The notes under the pieces: model-generated
What the model saw: the letters and a program-made list of their open reading frames with translations, nothing else
Database searches by the model: none
What the model was told of the DNA's origin: nothing
In this document: piece after piece, positions 49,401 to 59,524 of the stretch
How the letters are laid out: each line of letters starts with the position of its first letter
Position numbering within the stretch: the stretch's first letter is position 1
Made by a program: the position numbers and the translations under genes
Origin: Flavivirga aquimarina
Lineage (GTDB): Bacteria > Bacteroidota > Bacteroidia > Flavobacteriales > Flavobacteriaceae
NCBI RefSeq assembly: GCF_030540835.1
Contig: NZ_JAUOEK010000178.1
Location: 21,841-85,840 of the forward strand
Direction: 5' to 3'
DNA: 64,000 bases

Positions 49401-51100
49401 ATAAAGTCTTTATTTTTAGTAAAGTCTTTATCTTCTTTTTTTAATGCTTTATAAACAGGATGCCACCAACCCCAAGGTCTCACATTAGTATAAAACTTTT
49501 TTAAAGTATTCATATCTGTTGCTGGGGTAAGTAATGTACCTAAAAATGAGCCTAAAAGAGATACTATAAAAATAACAGGAAAAATGTAAATAGCAGGTAT
49601 TTGTGCTAAATAAAACAAATTAGAATCTATATCAAAATTTGCTTTATTCTGATCGAGTAAAAATTGTAATGTCGCAATAATTAACCCTGAAGTCATACCC
49701 CAGAAATACCCCCAACCGTTAAAACGCCACCATATCCATTTTAAAAAGTTAGCAGCTACGTACCCGCCGTAAAGCGCACTTGTAATCCAAAGTGTTAATG
49801 AATTAATAGACTCTGCAAAGAATCCCATAGTAACCCCTAAAACAACTATTAAAAAAGACGCTATATGGCTTATTTTTATATAATGTTTTTCTAAAGCTTT
49901 TGGCTTATAATATTTTTTATAAATATCATTTACTATATATGCAGGGGCCGAATTTACAAAGGCTGAAAACGTAGACATAAATGCCGCCAAAAGCCCTGCA
50001 AGCAATAAGCCTTTTATTCCTACTGGCACATGAAAATTAATAATTTTAGGTAAAATAATTTCTAAATCTCCTAAACTTAATTGATTAGACGCTGCCATTT
50101 GTGGTGCTAAAAGTACCAATCCAAGAACCACAATGCCTCCAATAAGCAAATATCTTGGAATGAATAAAATCAAGTTTGTAAATCCACTCATATAGGCCGC
50201 TTCTTTTACCGTTCTGGTAGATAGAATACGTTGCATATCAAAGCCAGGTGTCGGACCTGCAATACTTGCAAAAAATCCTTTAAAAAGAGACATTCCTATA
50301 AGTGCTCCAAACATTTTATAACCCTGAGTATCTATTAGATTATTAAATGCTTCGTACTTTCCCGTCCATGAACCTTTGAGTTCGTTACTAAAGAAAATAT
50401 TAGTCCATTCTGCAGAAATAACATTATTTATTTCAACATCTGTTACCGCAACAAACGCATAAATTGCAATTAAAACTCCTGCAATCACCATAATACCATA
50501 TTGTAATACTTCTGTAGCTACTACCGAAAACATACCTCCCTTAATGGTATAAATAGTTGTTACTAAAATTATTAGCAAAGCATAACTTTGATCGGATGTT
50601 AGCAGTATACTGTTATTAAGAACAAGTGACAAATCCCATGGAAGGATTACGGTCATAAACTTTCCAACACCTTCAAAAAAGTAAGCAATCCAGCCTATAG
50701 CTGCTACTACAGCAAAAATAGCGACTATAAGATGTGAGGCTCTACCGGCTTTATCATCTCCAAAACGTGTTAAAATCCATTCGGAACCAGTCATAATGTT
50801 TGAACGCCTAATCCAAGCCGCTAAAAAGATCATGATGAAAATCTGATTCCAAACAGGCCAGAGCCACATAAACATAAAGCTTTTAGCTCCATACAAAAAT
50901 AATATCCCAACCATCCACGCTGTTCCAGAAACATCGAACATTCCAGACCCATTACTTAATCCTAGATAGTACCATTTAATTGTTTTTCCTCCAAGGAAAT
51001 AAGAATTTAACCCTTTAGAAGCTCTTTTAGACACCCAGACACCAACGCCAAGTGTCAAAACGATGTACAATATTATTATTAAAGCATCAATAATATCCAT
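49223..51100 (-). CDS. SSS-family sodium:solute symporter
   Basis: A 625-residue inner-membrane protein with many hydrophobic segments in the pattern of the sodium/solute symporter family (LeuT-like fold with roughly 13-14 helices). Landmarks are LTLGVGVWVSKRASKGLNSYFLGG near the N-terminus, GSGMFDVSGTAWMVG (sodium-site region), FFEGVGKFM and LLAGLLAAFMSTFSAFVNS, the last being the conserved helix with the Ser/Thr sodium ligands. It probably takes up a mono- or disaccharide released by the locus. Its ATG directly adjoins the GH92 stop at 51101, and GH130 lies downstream. The 5' end of this gene exists a second time as a remnant next to the GH92 at 59525. Confidence 0.92.
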   Translation of the reverse strand: MDIIDALIIILYIVLTLGVGVWVSKRASKGLNSYFLGGKTIKWYYLGLSNGSGMFDVSGTAWMVGILFLYGAKSFMFMWLWPVWNQIFIMIFLAAWIRRSNIMTGSEWILTRFGDDKAGRASHLIVAIFAVVAAIGWIAYFFEGVGKFMTVILPWDLSLVLNNSILLTSDQSYALLIILVTTIYTIKGGMFSVVATEVLQYGIMVIAGVLIAIYAFVAVTDVEINNVISAEWTNIFFSNELKGSWTGKYEAFNNLIDTQGYKMFGALIGMSLFKGFFASIAGPTPGFDMQRILSTRTVKEAAYMSGFTNLILFIPRYLLIGGIVVLGLVLLAPQMAASNQLSLGDLEIILPKIINFHVPVGIKGLLLAGLLAAFMSTFSAFVNSAPAYIVNDIYKKYYKPKALEKHYIKISHIASFLIVVLGVTMGFFAESINSLTLWITSALYGGYVAANFLKWIWWRFNGWGYFWGMTSGLIIATLQFLLDQNKANFDIDSNLFYLAQIPAIYIFPVIFIVSLLGSFLGTLLTPATDMNTLKKFYTNVRPWGWWHPVYKALKKEDKDFTKNKDFISDMLNCIIGIIWQSSMILLPIFFMIRDYPKTLMTLSVFVITSIVLKYTWLDKVRKYKN

Positions 51101-53365
51101 TTAATTTTGAGTGTTTTTTGTGATTCCCCAATTTTTATTTGGTGTAGTTCCCATTACAAATTCTAAAGTTCCACCTTCCAATAACTGTTTATGAGTGATT
51201 ACGGTTTTATTAAATGGTTTTCCATTTAATTTAGCGGATTGAATATAGATATGGTCTTCTGAAACGTTTTCAGCCTTTATTACAAAAGATTTGTTTTCTG
51301 ACACATTGATTGTGGTTTTTTTAAATAAAGGACTTCCTATTTGATAATTTCCTGAAGCTGGGCTAAAAGGATATAAACCTATAGAACTAAATACATACCA
51401 CGCAGACATTTGCCCACAATCTTCATTCCCACTTAATCCTTCTGGAGTGGCATCGTATTGCGTTTTTAATATTTCATGAACCCAATATTGTGTTTTCCAA
51501 GGTTTATTTGCAAAATTGAACATATAAGCAATATGGTGGCTTGGTTCGTTTCCATGCGCATATTGCCCCACTAAACCAGATATATCTGCCGAAACATTTT
51601 CTCCTGTAATTTCAGAAGATTCTGTAAATAATTGCTCTAGCTTACTGGTAAATGCTTCTTCGCCGCCGTGCATTTCAATTAAGTTTTTGGTGTCGTGTAA
51701 TACAAACCAACTATGTTGCCACGCATTGCCTTCTGTATATTCGGCATGAACTCTATGTGCTGAATATTTAGGATCAAAAGGTGTTTTCCAGGCATTTCCT
51801 GCTTTATTTTTCCCTCTCATAAATCCTGTTTCTGGATCAAATAAATGTTTATACGCTTCAGACCTCTTTATAAAATAATTGTAATCGGCATCTTTCCCAA
51901 GAGCTTTAGCCATCATAGCTACACACCAATCGTTATAAGCATATTCTAAAGTTATAGTAACCGATTCATCTAACAAATCATGTGGCACATAACCATATTT
52001 TTTGTAATGATTTAATCCGCGTTCGTCTTGCATCATGGTAGTCTTCATGGCTTCATATGCTTTTTCGGCATCAAAACCTTTAATACCTTTTTTAAATGCT
52101 TCTGCTATAACTGGAATAGAATGATATCCTGTCATGGTATTCGTTTCATTACCATACAAAGTCCATACAGGTAATATATTTTTAACTTCAAAATAAGCTA
52201 ACATGGAGTTTATGATATCTGCTACTTTATCTTGTGAAGTAATTGTTAACAAAGGATGTTCTGCTCTAAACGTATCCCATAGTGATAATGTTGAATATGC
52301 CGTATAATTTGAAGCTTTTTCAATACTATCATTTTCTTTTCTGAATTCACCATTGACATCACTAAAAGTAACTGGCGCTATTTGTGTATGATATAAAGCA
52401 GTGTAGAATATGGTTTTTAAATTGTCATTATCTGTTTCAACTGTGATTTTTGATAAATTCTCTTCCCAAACAGCGTTGGCTTCACTTTTAATATTTTCAA
52501 AATCAATCTCTTTATCTGATAAATTCAAAAGCGCATTTTCTTCACTTACAGAAGACACCGCTACTTTAACTAATAATTCTTCTTTAGCTTCTGAATTAAA
52601 AAATAATTGCGCGTATGTTTTTTCACCAATAACATTATTTATCTCAGTTATGTAATTTTCATCTTGAACCAGTTCATAGTTGTTTATAGGTTTAGAAAAT
52701 TTCGCCACAAAAAATACTTTTTGATTTTTCGCCCAACCTGTACTGTGTCTATAACCAGAAATAGTATAGTTATCTATAATAGAAATTTTAGTATCTGTAG
52801 GCTTATCCCAATTGATTTTAAATCCTAAATCGATAACGACCGATTGTTCATCGCCTTTAGCATAGGTATATTTATGATAGGCTGTTCGTAAGCTAGAAGT
52901 TAATTCAGCTTTTATATTATGGTCTTTTAAAAACACACTATAGTAACCCGCACTTGCTGTTTCATTAGCATGAGAATAAGACGATTTGTAAGGAACATCG
53001 TCGCGAGAGTTTATAGGAATTGATAAATCTATTTTTTTATTTATAGGCATCAATCGAATATCTGCTAAATCGCCAATACCTGTACCACTTAAATGTAAAT
53101 GACTAAAACCAATGGTGATGGAATCTGAGTAGTGGTATCCCGAACACCAATCCCAATCTGAAATGCCATTATCGGGGCTCACCTGTAACATTCCAAAGGG
53201 CACTGTTGCACCAGGATAGGTATGCCCATGACCACCCGTTCCTATAAATGGATTGACATAGTAAACAAAAGGGGGTGTTTTGATTGGAATATCGCTTTTT
53301 TCTTTTTTACAAGAATGAAATGACATTAATAATATTAGTGCAAATAATACATGTACGCTCTTCAC
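51101..53365 (-). CDS. GH92 alpha-mannosidase, lipoprotein (left paralogue)
   Basis: A 754-residue GH92 protein with lipobox FHSC. It shows YVNPFIGTGGHGHTYPGAT, HGNEPSHHIAY and GNEDCGQMSAWY (646-657), the complete motif set, so an active exo-alpha-mannosidase of the HGNEPSHH subgroup is expected. It is closely similar along its whole length to the GH92 at 59525, and both are the survivors of a segmental duplication. This is the first gene of the long minus-strand series and is divergent from susC; its promoter should lie in the 53366-53510 region. Confidence 0.95.
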   Translation of the reverse strand: MKSVHVLFALILLMSFHSCKKEKSDIPIKTPPFVYYVNPFIGTGGHGHTYPGATVPFGMLQVSPDNGISDWDWCSGYHYSDSITIGFSHLHLSGTGIGDLADIRLMPINKKIDLSIPINSRDDVPYKSSYSHANETASAGYYSVFLKDHNIKAELTSSLRTAYHKYTYAKGDEQSVVIDLGFKINWDKPTDTKISIIDNYTISGYRHSTGWAKNQKVFFVAKFSKPINNYELVQDENYITEINNVIGEKTYAQLFFNSEAKEELLVKVAVSSVSEENALLNLSDKEIDFENIKSEANAVWEENLSKITVETDNDNLKTIFYTALYHTQIAPVTFSDVNGEFRKENDSIEKASNYTAYSTLSLWDTFRAEHPLLTITSQDKVADIINSMLAYFEVKNILPVWTLYGNETNTMTGYHSIPVIAEAFKKGIKGFDAEKAYEAMKTTMMQDERGLNHYKKYGYVPHDLLDESVTITLEYAYNDWCVAMMAKALGKDADYNYFIKRSEAYKHLFDPETGFMRGKNKAGNAWKTPFDPKYSAHRVHAEYTEGNAWQHSWFVLHDTKNLIEMHGGEEAFTSKLEQLFTESSEITGENVSADISGLVGQYAHGNEPSHHIAYMFNFANKPWKTQYWVHEILKTQYDATPEGLSGNEDCGQMSAWYVFSSIGLYPFSPASGNYQIGSPLFKKTTINVSENKSFVIKAENVSEDHIYIQSAKLNGKPFNKTVITHKQLLEGGTLEFVMGTTPNKNWGITKNTQN

Positions 53366-53455
53366 AGATAAAATATTTATAGTTAGTTATTACTGATAAA
53401 TTATAAAAATCTATTACAACATAAATATTTGTAATTTTTAATTTTTAAAAAATTA

Positions 53456-53500
53456 TATTAGACGGATAACACGGCAAGTCAGCTAAACACCAAAAAAAAT
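53456..53500. promoter_or_regulatory. Conserved intergenic block, left copy
   Basis: TTAGACGGATAACA followed by AGCTAAACACCAAAAAA here matches TTAGACGGGCAACA and AGCTAAACATCAAAAAA at 61855-61900. Both blocks lie between a GH92 on the minus strand and a kinase start (intact or decayed) on the plus strand. The block remained while the adjacent kinase copy decayed, which suggests it holds the GH92/operon promoter or an operator. No exact TAnnTTTG element is seen. Confidence 0.45.
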
Positions 53501-53515
53501 GCATATATTAAAAAA

Positions 53516-53780
53516 ATGTTGGTACAAATAATATATGTGAAATCACTTGGGAACATCACCTCTTTTTCTGGGTTATTTATTTCTTGGTAAATACGCTTAA
53601 ATGGGAAGCTACTACTGGGGTTTATTTGTATTCCTTCAAAACCAATTTATTTGGCTTTACTATTCATATAACATTATGCTATTTGAATATTTACTTTATC
53701 ATGCCCAAGTTGCTGTTTTAAGAAAAAAAAAGCTATTGTTTAATATCATTTTAATTTTAGCTTTAGTTTTATCATGGTAA
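53516..53780 (+). pseudogene. Decayed 5' fragment of a LytS-type histidine kinase
   Basis: The ATG at 53516 lines up with the start of the intact kinase at 61920, and TTAAATGGGAAGCTA corresponds to its RWGSY codons. Around 53640-53720 one frame reads KTNLFGFTIHITLC then YLNIYFIMPKLLF, against RTNLLGFPIHMILC and YLNIYVLMPKLAF in the kinase. The copy has a stop after 24 codons, frameshifts and further stops, and similarity fades near 53780; the dimerisation and ATPase parts are missing. It is the relic of a duplicated regulatory gene. Confidence 0.88.
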
Positions 53781-54293
53781 TTAGTCTCGAAAATCTGAAT
53801 CGGTTGTTTATTTGTGGATTCTTTTTTTTGAATGCTAAAATTTATTTTGATTACCAAAATACTTCTTATACAATTGTAAATGAACTCATCTTGACTTTTT
53901 CGCTCTCTATTTCAAGCTTATTTTAACCCAAAATTCAGCCTTACAATTGAAAATAATATAACAAATATTAACTTAAAATTAATACAACTTTAACTATTAG
54001 ATGGGAATTACTTGTTTATAGTTTTTGTCGACGCGTAGAAGTTATTGGTCGAAATTTTAGTTTCCAAGAAAAAGAAAATCCTAACCTTTATTAGCACAAT
54101 ATTTAATATTACACCTTATTAAGCACTTATAATATAACCTTTTATAAATCACTCTTTTTTATTAATCACTAACTAAAACAAAACAATATGATATAAAACC
54201 ACAGTATAAAATATTTAACAGATTCGATTAAAAAAAAACATAAAAAAGATCTAACCTCTTTTTTATTTACACTAATAATTAAACTCGCATTTT
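53781..54293 (+). promoter_or_regulatory. AT-rich upstream region of susC
   Basis: About 510 bp without a credible gene lie before susC. TATAGTTTTTG near 54016-54026 is one base off the Bacteroidota TAnnTTTG form and would give a leader of over 250 nt. The A/T-rich stretch close to the ATG is common before such genes. No clear terminator, riboswitch or direct-repeat operator was found. Confidence 0.35.
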
Positions 54294-57200
54294 ATGAAAA
54301 TCAAATTAAACAATAGCTTTTTATTCTTAAAAAGAAGGCTATCCATTCTCATTATGAGAATCTTTATTTTTTTGGGCTTTACTACAGCTTTTGGTTTTTC
54401 GCCAAATAACGTAATAGCATCAGAAAATATTAATAATAATTTACAACAACAAATTAGTGGTACTGTTACAGATACCAACGGCCAACCAATTCCAGGTGTT
54501 AATGTTCTAGAAAAAGGCACTAATAATGGTGTTTATACAGATTTTGACGGTACATTCTCAATAACTTTACAAAATCAAAATTCTACATTAGTATTATCTT
54601 ATATTGGATTTATAACTAAAGAAGTTGCTGCTAACCAAAATAGCATAGCCATAACTTTAGAGGAAGATATATCTGTCCTTGAAGAAGTGGTTGTAGTAGG
54701 TTATGGTACACGAAAAAAAGCAACTGTAACGTCTGCAGTTGCACAAATAGACTCTGAAACTTTTGAAAACAGAGCTATTGCAAGTGTATCTAATGGCTTA
54801 CAAGGAGCTGTTTCAGGACTTCAAATTACAAACTCTGCTAATGGTGGTGAGCCAGGAGCTACACAAAATATCAACATTAGAGGATTAATGACTGGTACTC
54901 TCAATAATGATGGAACTACAGGTATAGGAAATGCTGGGCCTTTGGTACTTATAGATGGTGCGGTGATGGATATAAACGACATTAACCCAGAAGACATTGA
55001 AACTGTTACGGTACTAAAAGATGCCGCTTCTGCATCTATTTATGGTTCTAGAGCTGCTGCTGGTGCTATTCTAATAACCACTAAAAGTGGTAAAGATATG
55101 AAAGGCGGTATGAAAGTTAACTACTCTAACAACTTCTCCTTTTCTACCTATACGCAGTGGCCCGATCAAACTGACGCATTGATTTATACGACTGTAATGA
55201 ATGAAGCAGGCTTTAATAACACGGGTCGTAACAATGTTTTTTTTAGTGAAGACGCTATTGATAGGATAGAACAAAATATAGCTGTGCCTGGTAGCGCACC
55301 AACATTGATTACTAAAAATAATGATCTAGACTGGGATGTAAGTAGTGGCGGCCTTTATGCTAGTGGAAATACCGATTGGAAAAAATTTCTTTTTAATGAT
55401 TTTGCAGTAAAATCTATACACAACCTAAGTTTTAGAGGTGGTGATGAAAAATTAAATTATTACATATCGGCAGGGGCTTACTCAGAAGACGGTTTATTTA
55501 AAGTCGCAGAAAACACTTTTGACAGATATAATTTAGATGCAAAAATAGCTGCAAAACCTTCGGAATGGTTAGCATTCGAACTTTTAACTAAACTACAAAG
55601 AAGTGATGCCGTGTTCCCTTGGGATCCCAATTATGGTAGAGGTAGAGTATTTGATCAATTATCAAAACTAAAACCTACCATGCCTACTGTAGACCCTATT
55701 TATGGAGAACCGCTTCCTAATGCGTATTATCCTGCTTGGCAGCACTCCAGTGAAGTCAACACAAAAAACCAATTAGTTTTACTGCCTAGAATTGTTATAG
55801 AGCCTTTTAAAGATTGGCTTATTAACTTAGAATACAACTATAGAACAAATAACAATAAAACGGTTTATTCTACTTCACAATACGAATCACTACGTCCAAA
55901 TGGTGATACCAAAATCGAAATTTCAAGAGATCAAACTCGTGTTACTCCTACATTAGCTACCAATGATTATTGGTCTCCAAATTTATATACCAGTTACAGT
56001 AAATCAATAAAAGGACATAATTTTGACGTAACCGCTGGGTATCAAAGTGAACGATATAATGTATACAACTTAAATGCAAATGCATATGGTTTATTATCGG
56101 ATAATGTTACAGCGATATCTGCTGCCGTAGGTGAACAAACAGTTTCTGATGATATTTCTCATTGGTCAACAGAGAGTGTATTTGGTAGGTTTGGTTATAA
56201 TTATGAAGGAAAATATATAGCAAGGGTAACTTACCGTAGAGATGGTTCCTCAAAGTTTGAATCTGGTAACAGGTGGGCTGGTTTTCCTTCTTTTGAGTTA
56301 GGCTATAACGTAGCAAAAGAAAACTTCTGGCCAATTGAAGATATTAGTATGTTTAAGCTACGCGCAACTAAAGGTTCTCTTGGAAATCTAAATGTTGCTA
56401 ACTATTTATATGTACCTAGAATCCCAGTTGCTAATGGTTTTTATCTATTTAATGGAGAAAGAGAATATACTGCTAACGTGCCAGACCTAACAAGTATAAA
56501 CCTTACATGGGAAACCGTTAAAACTACCGACATTGGTATCGATATTTTAGCATTAAATAACAAATTAGGCTTTTCTTTTGATTGGTACCGTTCAGATATT
56601 GAAGACATGGCTACTACAGGCGTATCTTTACCTGCTACACTTGGAACAGAATCTCCTTTTATAAACGGCGGTATTACACGAACTCAAGGATGGGAAATCG
56701 AAGCAAATTGGCAACAAACATTAGGTAATTTTAAGTATAGCATTAGAGCTACACTCTCAGATTATAAACAAACCATAGTAGATTTTCCTAATGAAACAAA
56801 ATTACTAACGGACTTTTACACAGGGAGAGATCTTGGAGATGTATGGGGATTAACTTGGGAAGGTTGGTTTACAAGTGACCAAGAAGCCTTGGATAGAGAG
56901 TCTATTGTAAATCAAAGATGGGTGCATAACAGTCAATTTGGTGAAGGAGATACTAAATACGTCGATATAAACGGTGATGGTGTTATTAACAATGGTTCGG
57001 GAACAGTAGATGATCATGGTGATTATACTGTAATAGGAAATACCACTCCTAGATACCAATATGGAATTACGCTTGGTGCTAGTTGGAAAGGTCTTGACTT
57101 TAGCATGTTTGTACAAGGTGTAGGAAAAAGAGATATAGCACCACTAACCAATGCTTATAAAAAACAATTTTTAGGGCCGGCTCAGGGGCCATTCCACTCT

Positions 57201-57584
57201 AATGTATATGCTGAACATTTAGACTATTATAGACCTGAAGATACCTCAAGTCCTTTAGGATCAAATACAGATGCTTATTTTGCCAGACCTTATGCTGTGA
57301 ATAATGGTAAAAATAACAGAAATTACTCAAGACAAGTAGATCGTTATATACAAAATGGTGCATATGCTAGATTAAAAACAATACAACTTGGATATACAAT
57401 TTCTAAAAAAATAACTGATAAGTATAATATTGATAGATTTAGAATATTTGTTACAGGAGAAAATGTTTTAACAGTATCTGATCTTTTGTTTTATGATCCA
57501 GAATCAGTTGCAGGTGAGTTTAGTGGTGGTTCATCTTACCCCTTGTCAAAAGTTTTTTCAACAGGAATTAATATTTCATTTTAA
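54294..57584 (+). CDS. SusC-like TonB-dependent outer-membrane transporter
   Basis: A 1096-residue protein, normal length for SusC family. The N-terminus has a signal with a long N-region (about 1-43, NVIASEN), followed by a carboxypeptidase-regulatory-like domain (about 50-130, QISGTVTDTNGQPIPGVNV), the TonB-box-like EEVVVVGYG and the plug domain (about 145-265, with NINIRGLMTGT and VLKDAASASIYGSRAAAGAI). The remainder is the 22-strand barrel, ending in an aromatic residue (ISF) as expected. It imports oligosaccharides through the outer membrane with its SusD partner, 15 bp downstream. This is the only SusC in the window, although it is divergent from the enzymes. Confidence 0.97.
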   Translation: MKIKLNNSFLFLKRRLSILIMRIFIFLGFTTAFGFSPNNVIASENINNNLQQQISGTVTDTNGQPIPGVNVLEKGTNNGVYTDFDGTFSITLQNQNSTLVLSYIGFITKEVAANQNSIAITLEEDISVLEEVVVVGYGTRKKATVTSAVAQIDSETFENRAIASVSNGLQGAVSGLQITNSANGGEPGATQNINIRGLMTGTLNNDGTTGIGNAGPLVLIDGAVMDINDINPEDIETVTVLKDAASASIYGSRAAAGAILITTKSGKDMKGGMKVNYSNNFSFSTYTQWPDQTDALIYTTVMNEAGFNNTGRNNVFFSEDAIDRIEQNIAVPGSAPTLITKNNDLDWDVSSGGLYASGNTDWKKFLFNDFAVKSIHNLSFRGGDEKLNYYISAGAYSEDGLFKVAENTFDRYNLDAKIAAKPSEWLAFELLTKLQRSDAVFPWDPNYGRGRVFDQLSKLKPTMPTVDPIYGEPLPNAYYPAWQHSSEVNTKNQLVLLPRIVIEPFKDWLINLEYNYRTNNNKTVYSTSQYESLRPNGDTKIEISRDQTRVTPTLATNDYWSPNLYTSYSKSIKGHNFDVTAGYQSERYNVYNLNANAYGLLSDNVTAISAAVGEQTVSDDISHWSTESVFGRFGYNYEGKYIARVTYRRDGSSKFESGNRWAGFPSFELGYNVAKENFWPIEDISMFKLRATKGSLGNLNVANYLYVPRIPVANGFYLFNGEREYTANVPDLTSINLTWETVKTTDIGIDILALNNKLGFSFDWYRSDIEDMATTGVSLPATLGTESPFINGGITRTQGWEIEANWQQTLGNFKYSIRATLSDYKQTIVDFPNETKLLTDFYTGRDLGDVWGLTWEGWFTSDQEALDRESIVNQRWVHNSQFGEGDTKYVDINGDGVINNGSGTVDDHGDYTVIGNTTPRYQYGITLGASWKGLDFSMFVQGVGKRDIAPLTNAYKKQFLGPAQGPFHSNVYAEHLDYYRPEDTSSPLGSNTDAYFARPYAVNNGKNNRNYSRQVDRYIQNGAYARLKTIQLGYTISKKITDKYNIDRFRIFVTGENVLTVSDLLFYDPESVAGEFSGGSSYPLSKVFSTGINISF

Positions 57585-57605
57585 AATTTAATTTATAATA
57601 TGATT

Positions 57606-59306
57606 ATGAAAAAAATATTTTATTTTCTAACAATATGCTCGGTACTTTCATTAGTGTCGTGTGACGATGATTTATTAGAGAGAACACCTCTAGACGAAAT
57701 ATCTGAGCCAGAATTCTGGAAAACAACAAGTGATTTAGAGTTATATGCAAACTCCTTTTATAATAAATTACCAGGATGGTCTGGTGTAGGTTTTGGTAGT
57801 GCTCAAATGCCAGATGTTGGTACAGATTTAGGAATGGGAACGGGGATATCATCTAGATTACATGGAACTCAAGGCATCCCTACCAGCAATACTAATTCTC
57901 TTTGGAGTTGGGATGAAGTAAGACAAGTTAATTACTTCGTATCAAATGTATCTAAAGCTGAAGGTTTAGAGGCTGATATTAATCAATTTACAGGCGAAGG
58001 TTATTTCTTTAGAGCCTATTTTTATTATGATTTATTAAAAAAATATGGTGACTTACCTATTTATGAAGAGTATTTTGATAATTTAAATACAGACGCGTTA
58101 TATAGAGCTAGATCGCCACGTAATGAAGTAGCTGATTTTATGCTTGCAGATCTAGATAAGGCAATTTCATTACTTAAACCCAAAAGTGAGCTTGTAGCTC
58201 CTCGTGTAAATAAAGAAGCTGCTCAATTGTTAAAAGCAACGATTGCACTTTATGAAGGCACCTGGGAAAAATACCATAATGGGACCGCTTTTGGCGTAGC
58301 AGGCTCAACGGGCACTACTTATTTAGAACAAGCTGCCGATGCTGCTAAAGATCTTATAGATGGAGGGACAAGAACTCTAAATCCAAGCTATGGCGATTTA
58401 TTCAACCAAACAAACCTAAGTACTAATAGCGAAATTATTCTTTGGAAAGAATATGATTTTGTTGGTTTAGGAAATTCTTTTGGTAATGATGCACAACTTA
58501 GTTGGCCAAATAATTTTTCTTATTCATTAGATGCCATACGCAGTTACTTATGTATAGATGGTTTACCTACATCTGAAAGTGCTCTACCCACAGATGATAC
58601 TATGCTAGCGAACATTGAAACAAATAGAGATCCAAGGCTTGCAGAAACACTTATGGTTCCTGGAGATGTAACTGTTGTTAATATTGATGGCTCAATGACA
58701 TATTGGACAGAGCCAACAGTAGGTGAAAGTGTGGGAGCGTATGAGTCTCAAAAATATAGAATTACGACATTAGATGCTTCTACTAATGATTATAGCAGAA
58801 ATACTGCAAAAATTATTATGAGATATGGAGAAGCATTACTTATCTATGCTGAAGCTAAAGCTGAATTAGGGACTATAACACAAGGTGATTTAGACATTTC
58901 TATCAACAAATTACGTGATAGAGCAGGTATGCCTGATCTAACCTTAAATCCTATTACAGACCCTAATTGGCCAGATTATGGTCACACTTTAACACCTATT
59001 ATTCAAGAAATAAGAAGAGAAAGAGTGGTCGAGTTAATGAATGAAGGCTTTAGATTAGACGACTTAATGCGTTGGAGAGCACATAACCTTTTTGTAGGCA
59101 AAAGACCAAAAGGAGCTTATTATGAGACTTTAATATATAATGTAGCACAAAACCTAGCAGTTGATGCAAATGATTACTTAGATCCATATTCTGTAGATCT
59201 TGCAAGTGGTTATGGTTTTGATCCAGATCGAGATTATTTACTTGCAATACCTTCGGAAGAATTGGTACTTAACCCTAACTTAGAACCTCAAAATCCAGGA
59301 TGGTAA
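57606..59306 (+). CDS. SusD-like surface glycan-binding lipoprotein
   Basis: About 566 residues from the Met at 57606 (an ATG two codons upstream is in frame at 57600). The lipobox LSLVSC is followed by Asp residues, a common export signal to the cell surface in Bacteroidota. The protein shows the SusD/RagB pattern: N-terminal ERTPLDEISEPEFWKTTSDLELYANSFY, TPR-like helices with GEGYFFRAYFYYDLLKKYGDLP, and the C-terminal SusD domain with EIRRERVVELMNEGFRLDDLMRW. It caps the SusC barrel and holds the glycan. A strong terminator follows. Confidence 0.97.
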   Translation: MKKIFYFLTICSVLSLVSCDDDLLERTPLDEISEPEFWKTTSDLELYANSFYNKLPGWSGVGFGSAQMPDVGTDLGMGTGISSRLHGTQGIPTSNTNSLWSWDEVRQVNYFVSNVSKAEGLEADINQFTGEGYFFRAYFYYDLLKKYGDLPIYEEYFDNLNTDALYRARSPRNEVADFMLADLDKAISLLKPKSELVAPRVNKEAAQLLKATIALYEGTWEKYHNGTAFGVAGSTGTTYLEQAADAAKDLIDGGTRTLNPSYGDLFNQTNLSTNSEIILWKEYDFVGLGNSFGNDAQLSWPNNFSYSLDAIRSYLCIDGLPTSESALPTDDTMLANIETNRDPRLAETLMVPGDVTVVNIDGSMTYWTEPTVGESVGAYESQKYRITTLDASTNDYSRNTAKIIMRYGEALLIYAEAKAELGTITQGDLDISINKLRDRAGMPDLTLNPITDPNWPDYGHTLTPIIQEIRRERVVELMNEGFRLDDLMRWRAHNLFVGKRPKGAYYETLIYNVAQNLAVDANDYLDPYSVDLASGYGFDPDRDYLLAIPSEELVLNPNLEPQNPGW

Positions 59307-59370
59307 AAATATATAGAATTAATAGCAAAAAAATAAAGTTTAAGTTTTGAGTTAGTTTATTTTAGTTTTT

Positions 59371-59407
59371 AAGGGTTGTTCGAAAATTTTGAACAGCCCT
59401 TTTTTTA
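59371..59407 (+). terminator. Rho-independent terminator after susD
   Basis: AGGGTTGTTC (59372-59381) pairs with GAACAGCCCT (59391-59400), one G-U wobble, followed by a run of T to 59406. It closes the susCD unit 65 bp after the stop. Confidence 0.88.
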
Positions 59408-59408
59408 T

Positions 59409-59524
59409 GTCTTATTATTTCTCTTAAGGATATGAGAATTTAATCTTTTAGAAACTCTTTTGGAAACCCAAATACCAACATCAGGTATTATTACACTAAT
59501 AAATTAAGCATCTTTATAATGCAT
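59409..59524 (-). pseudogene. 5' remnant of an SSS symporter gene
   Basis: The minus-strand frame from the ATG at 59524 reads MHYKDA, a stop, then PDVGIWVSKRVSKRLNSHIL, against MDIIDA and LGVGVWVSKRASKGLNSYFL at the start of the intact symporter (51100). As in the intact copy, its ATG directly adjoins the stop of the GH92 gene. Similarity ends at the susD terminator, after about 38 codons. It is the other half of the segmental duplication described at 53516. Confidence 0.88.

Noticed and set aside
53781..54293. Possible relic of the kinase 3' end or response regulator (TTTATTTGTGG matches near 53804 and in the kinase tail)
   Set aside because: Only an 11-base match in AT-rich sequence, with no supporting translated similarity around it.
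54294..59306. A second SusC/SusD pair or a fused anti-sigma domain
   Set aside because: Only one pair is present, and the SusC N-terminus has the carboxypeptidase-like domain but no STN signalling domain.
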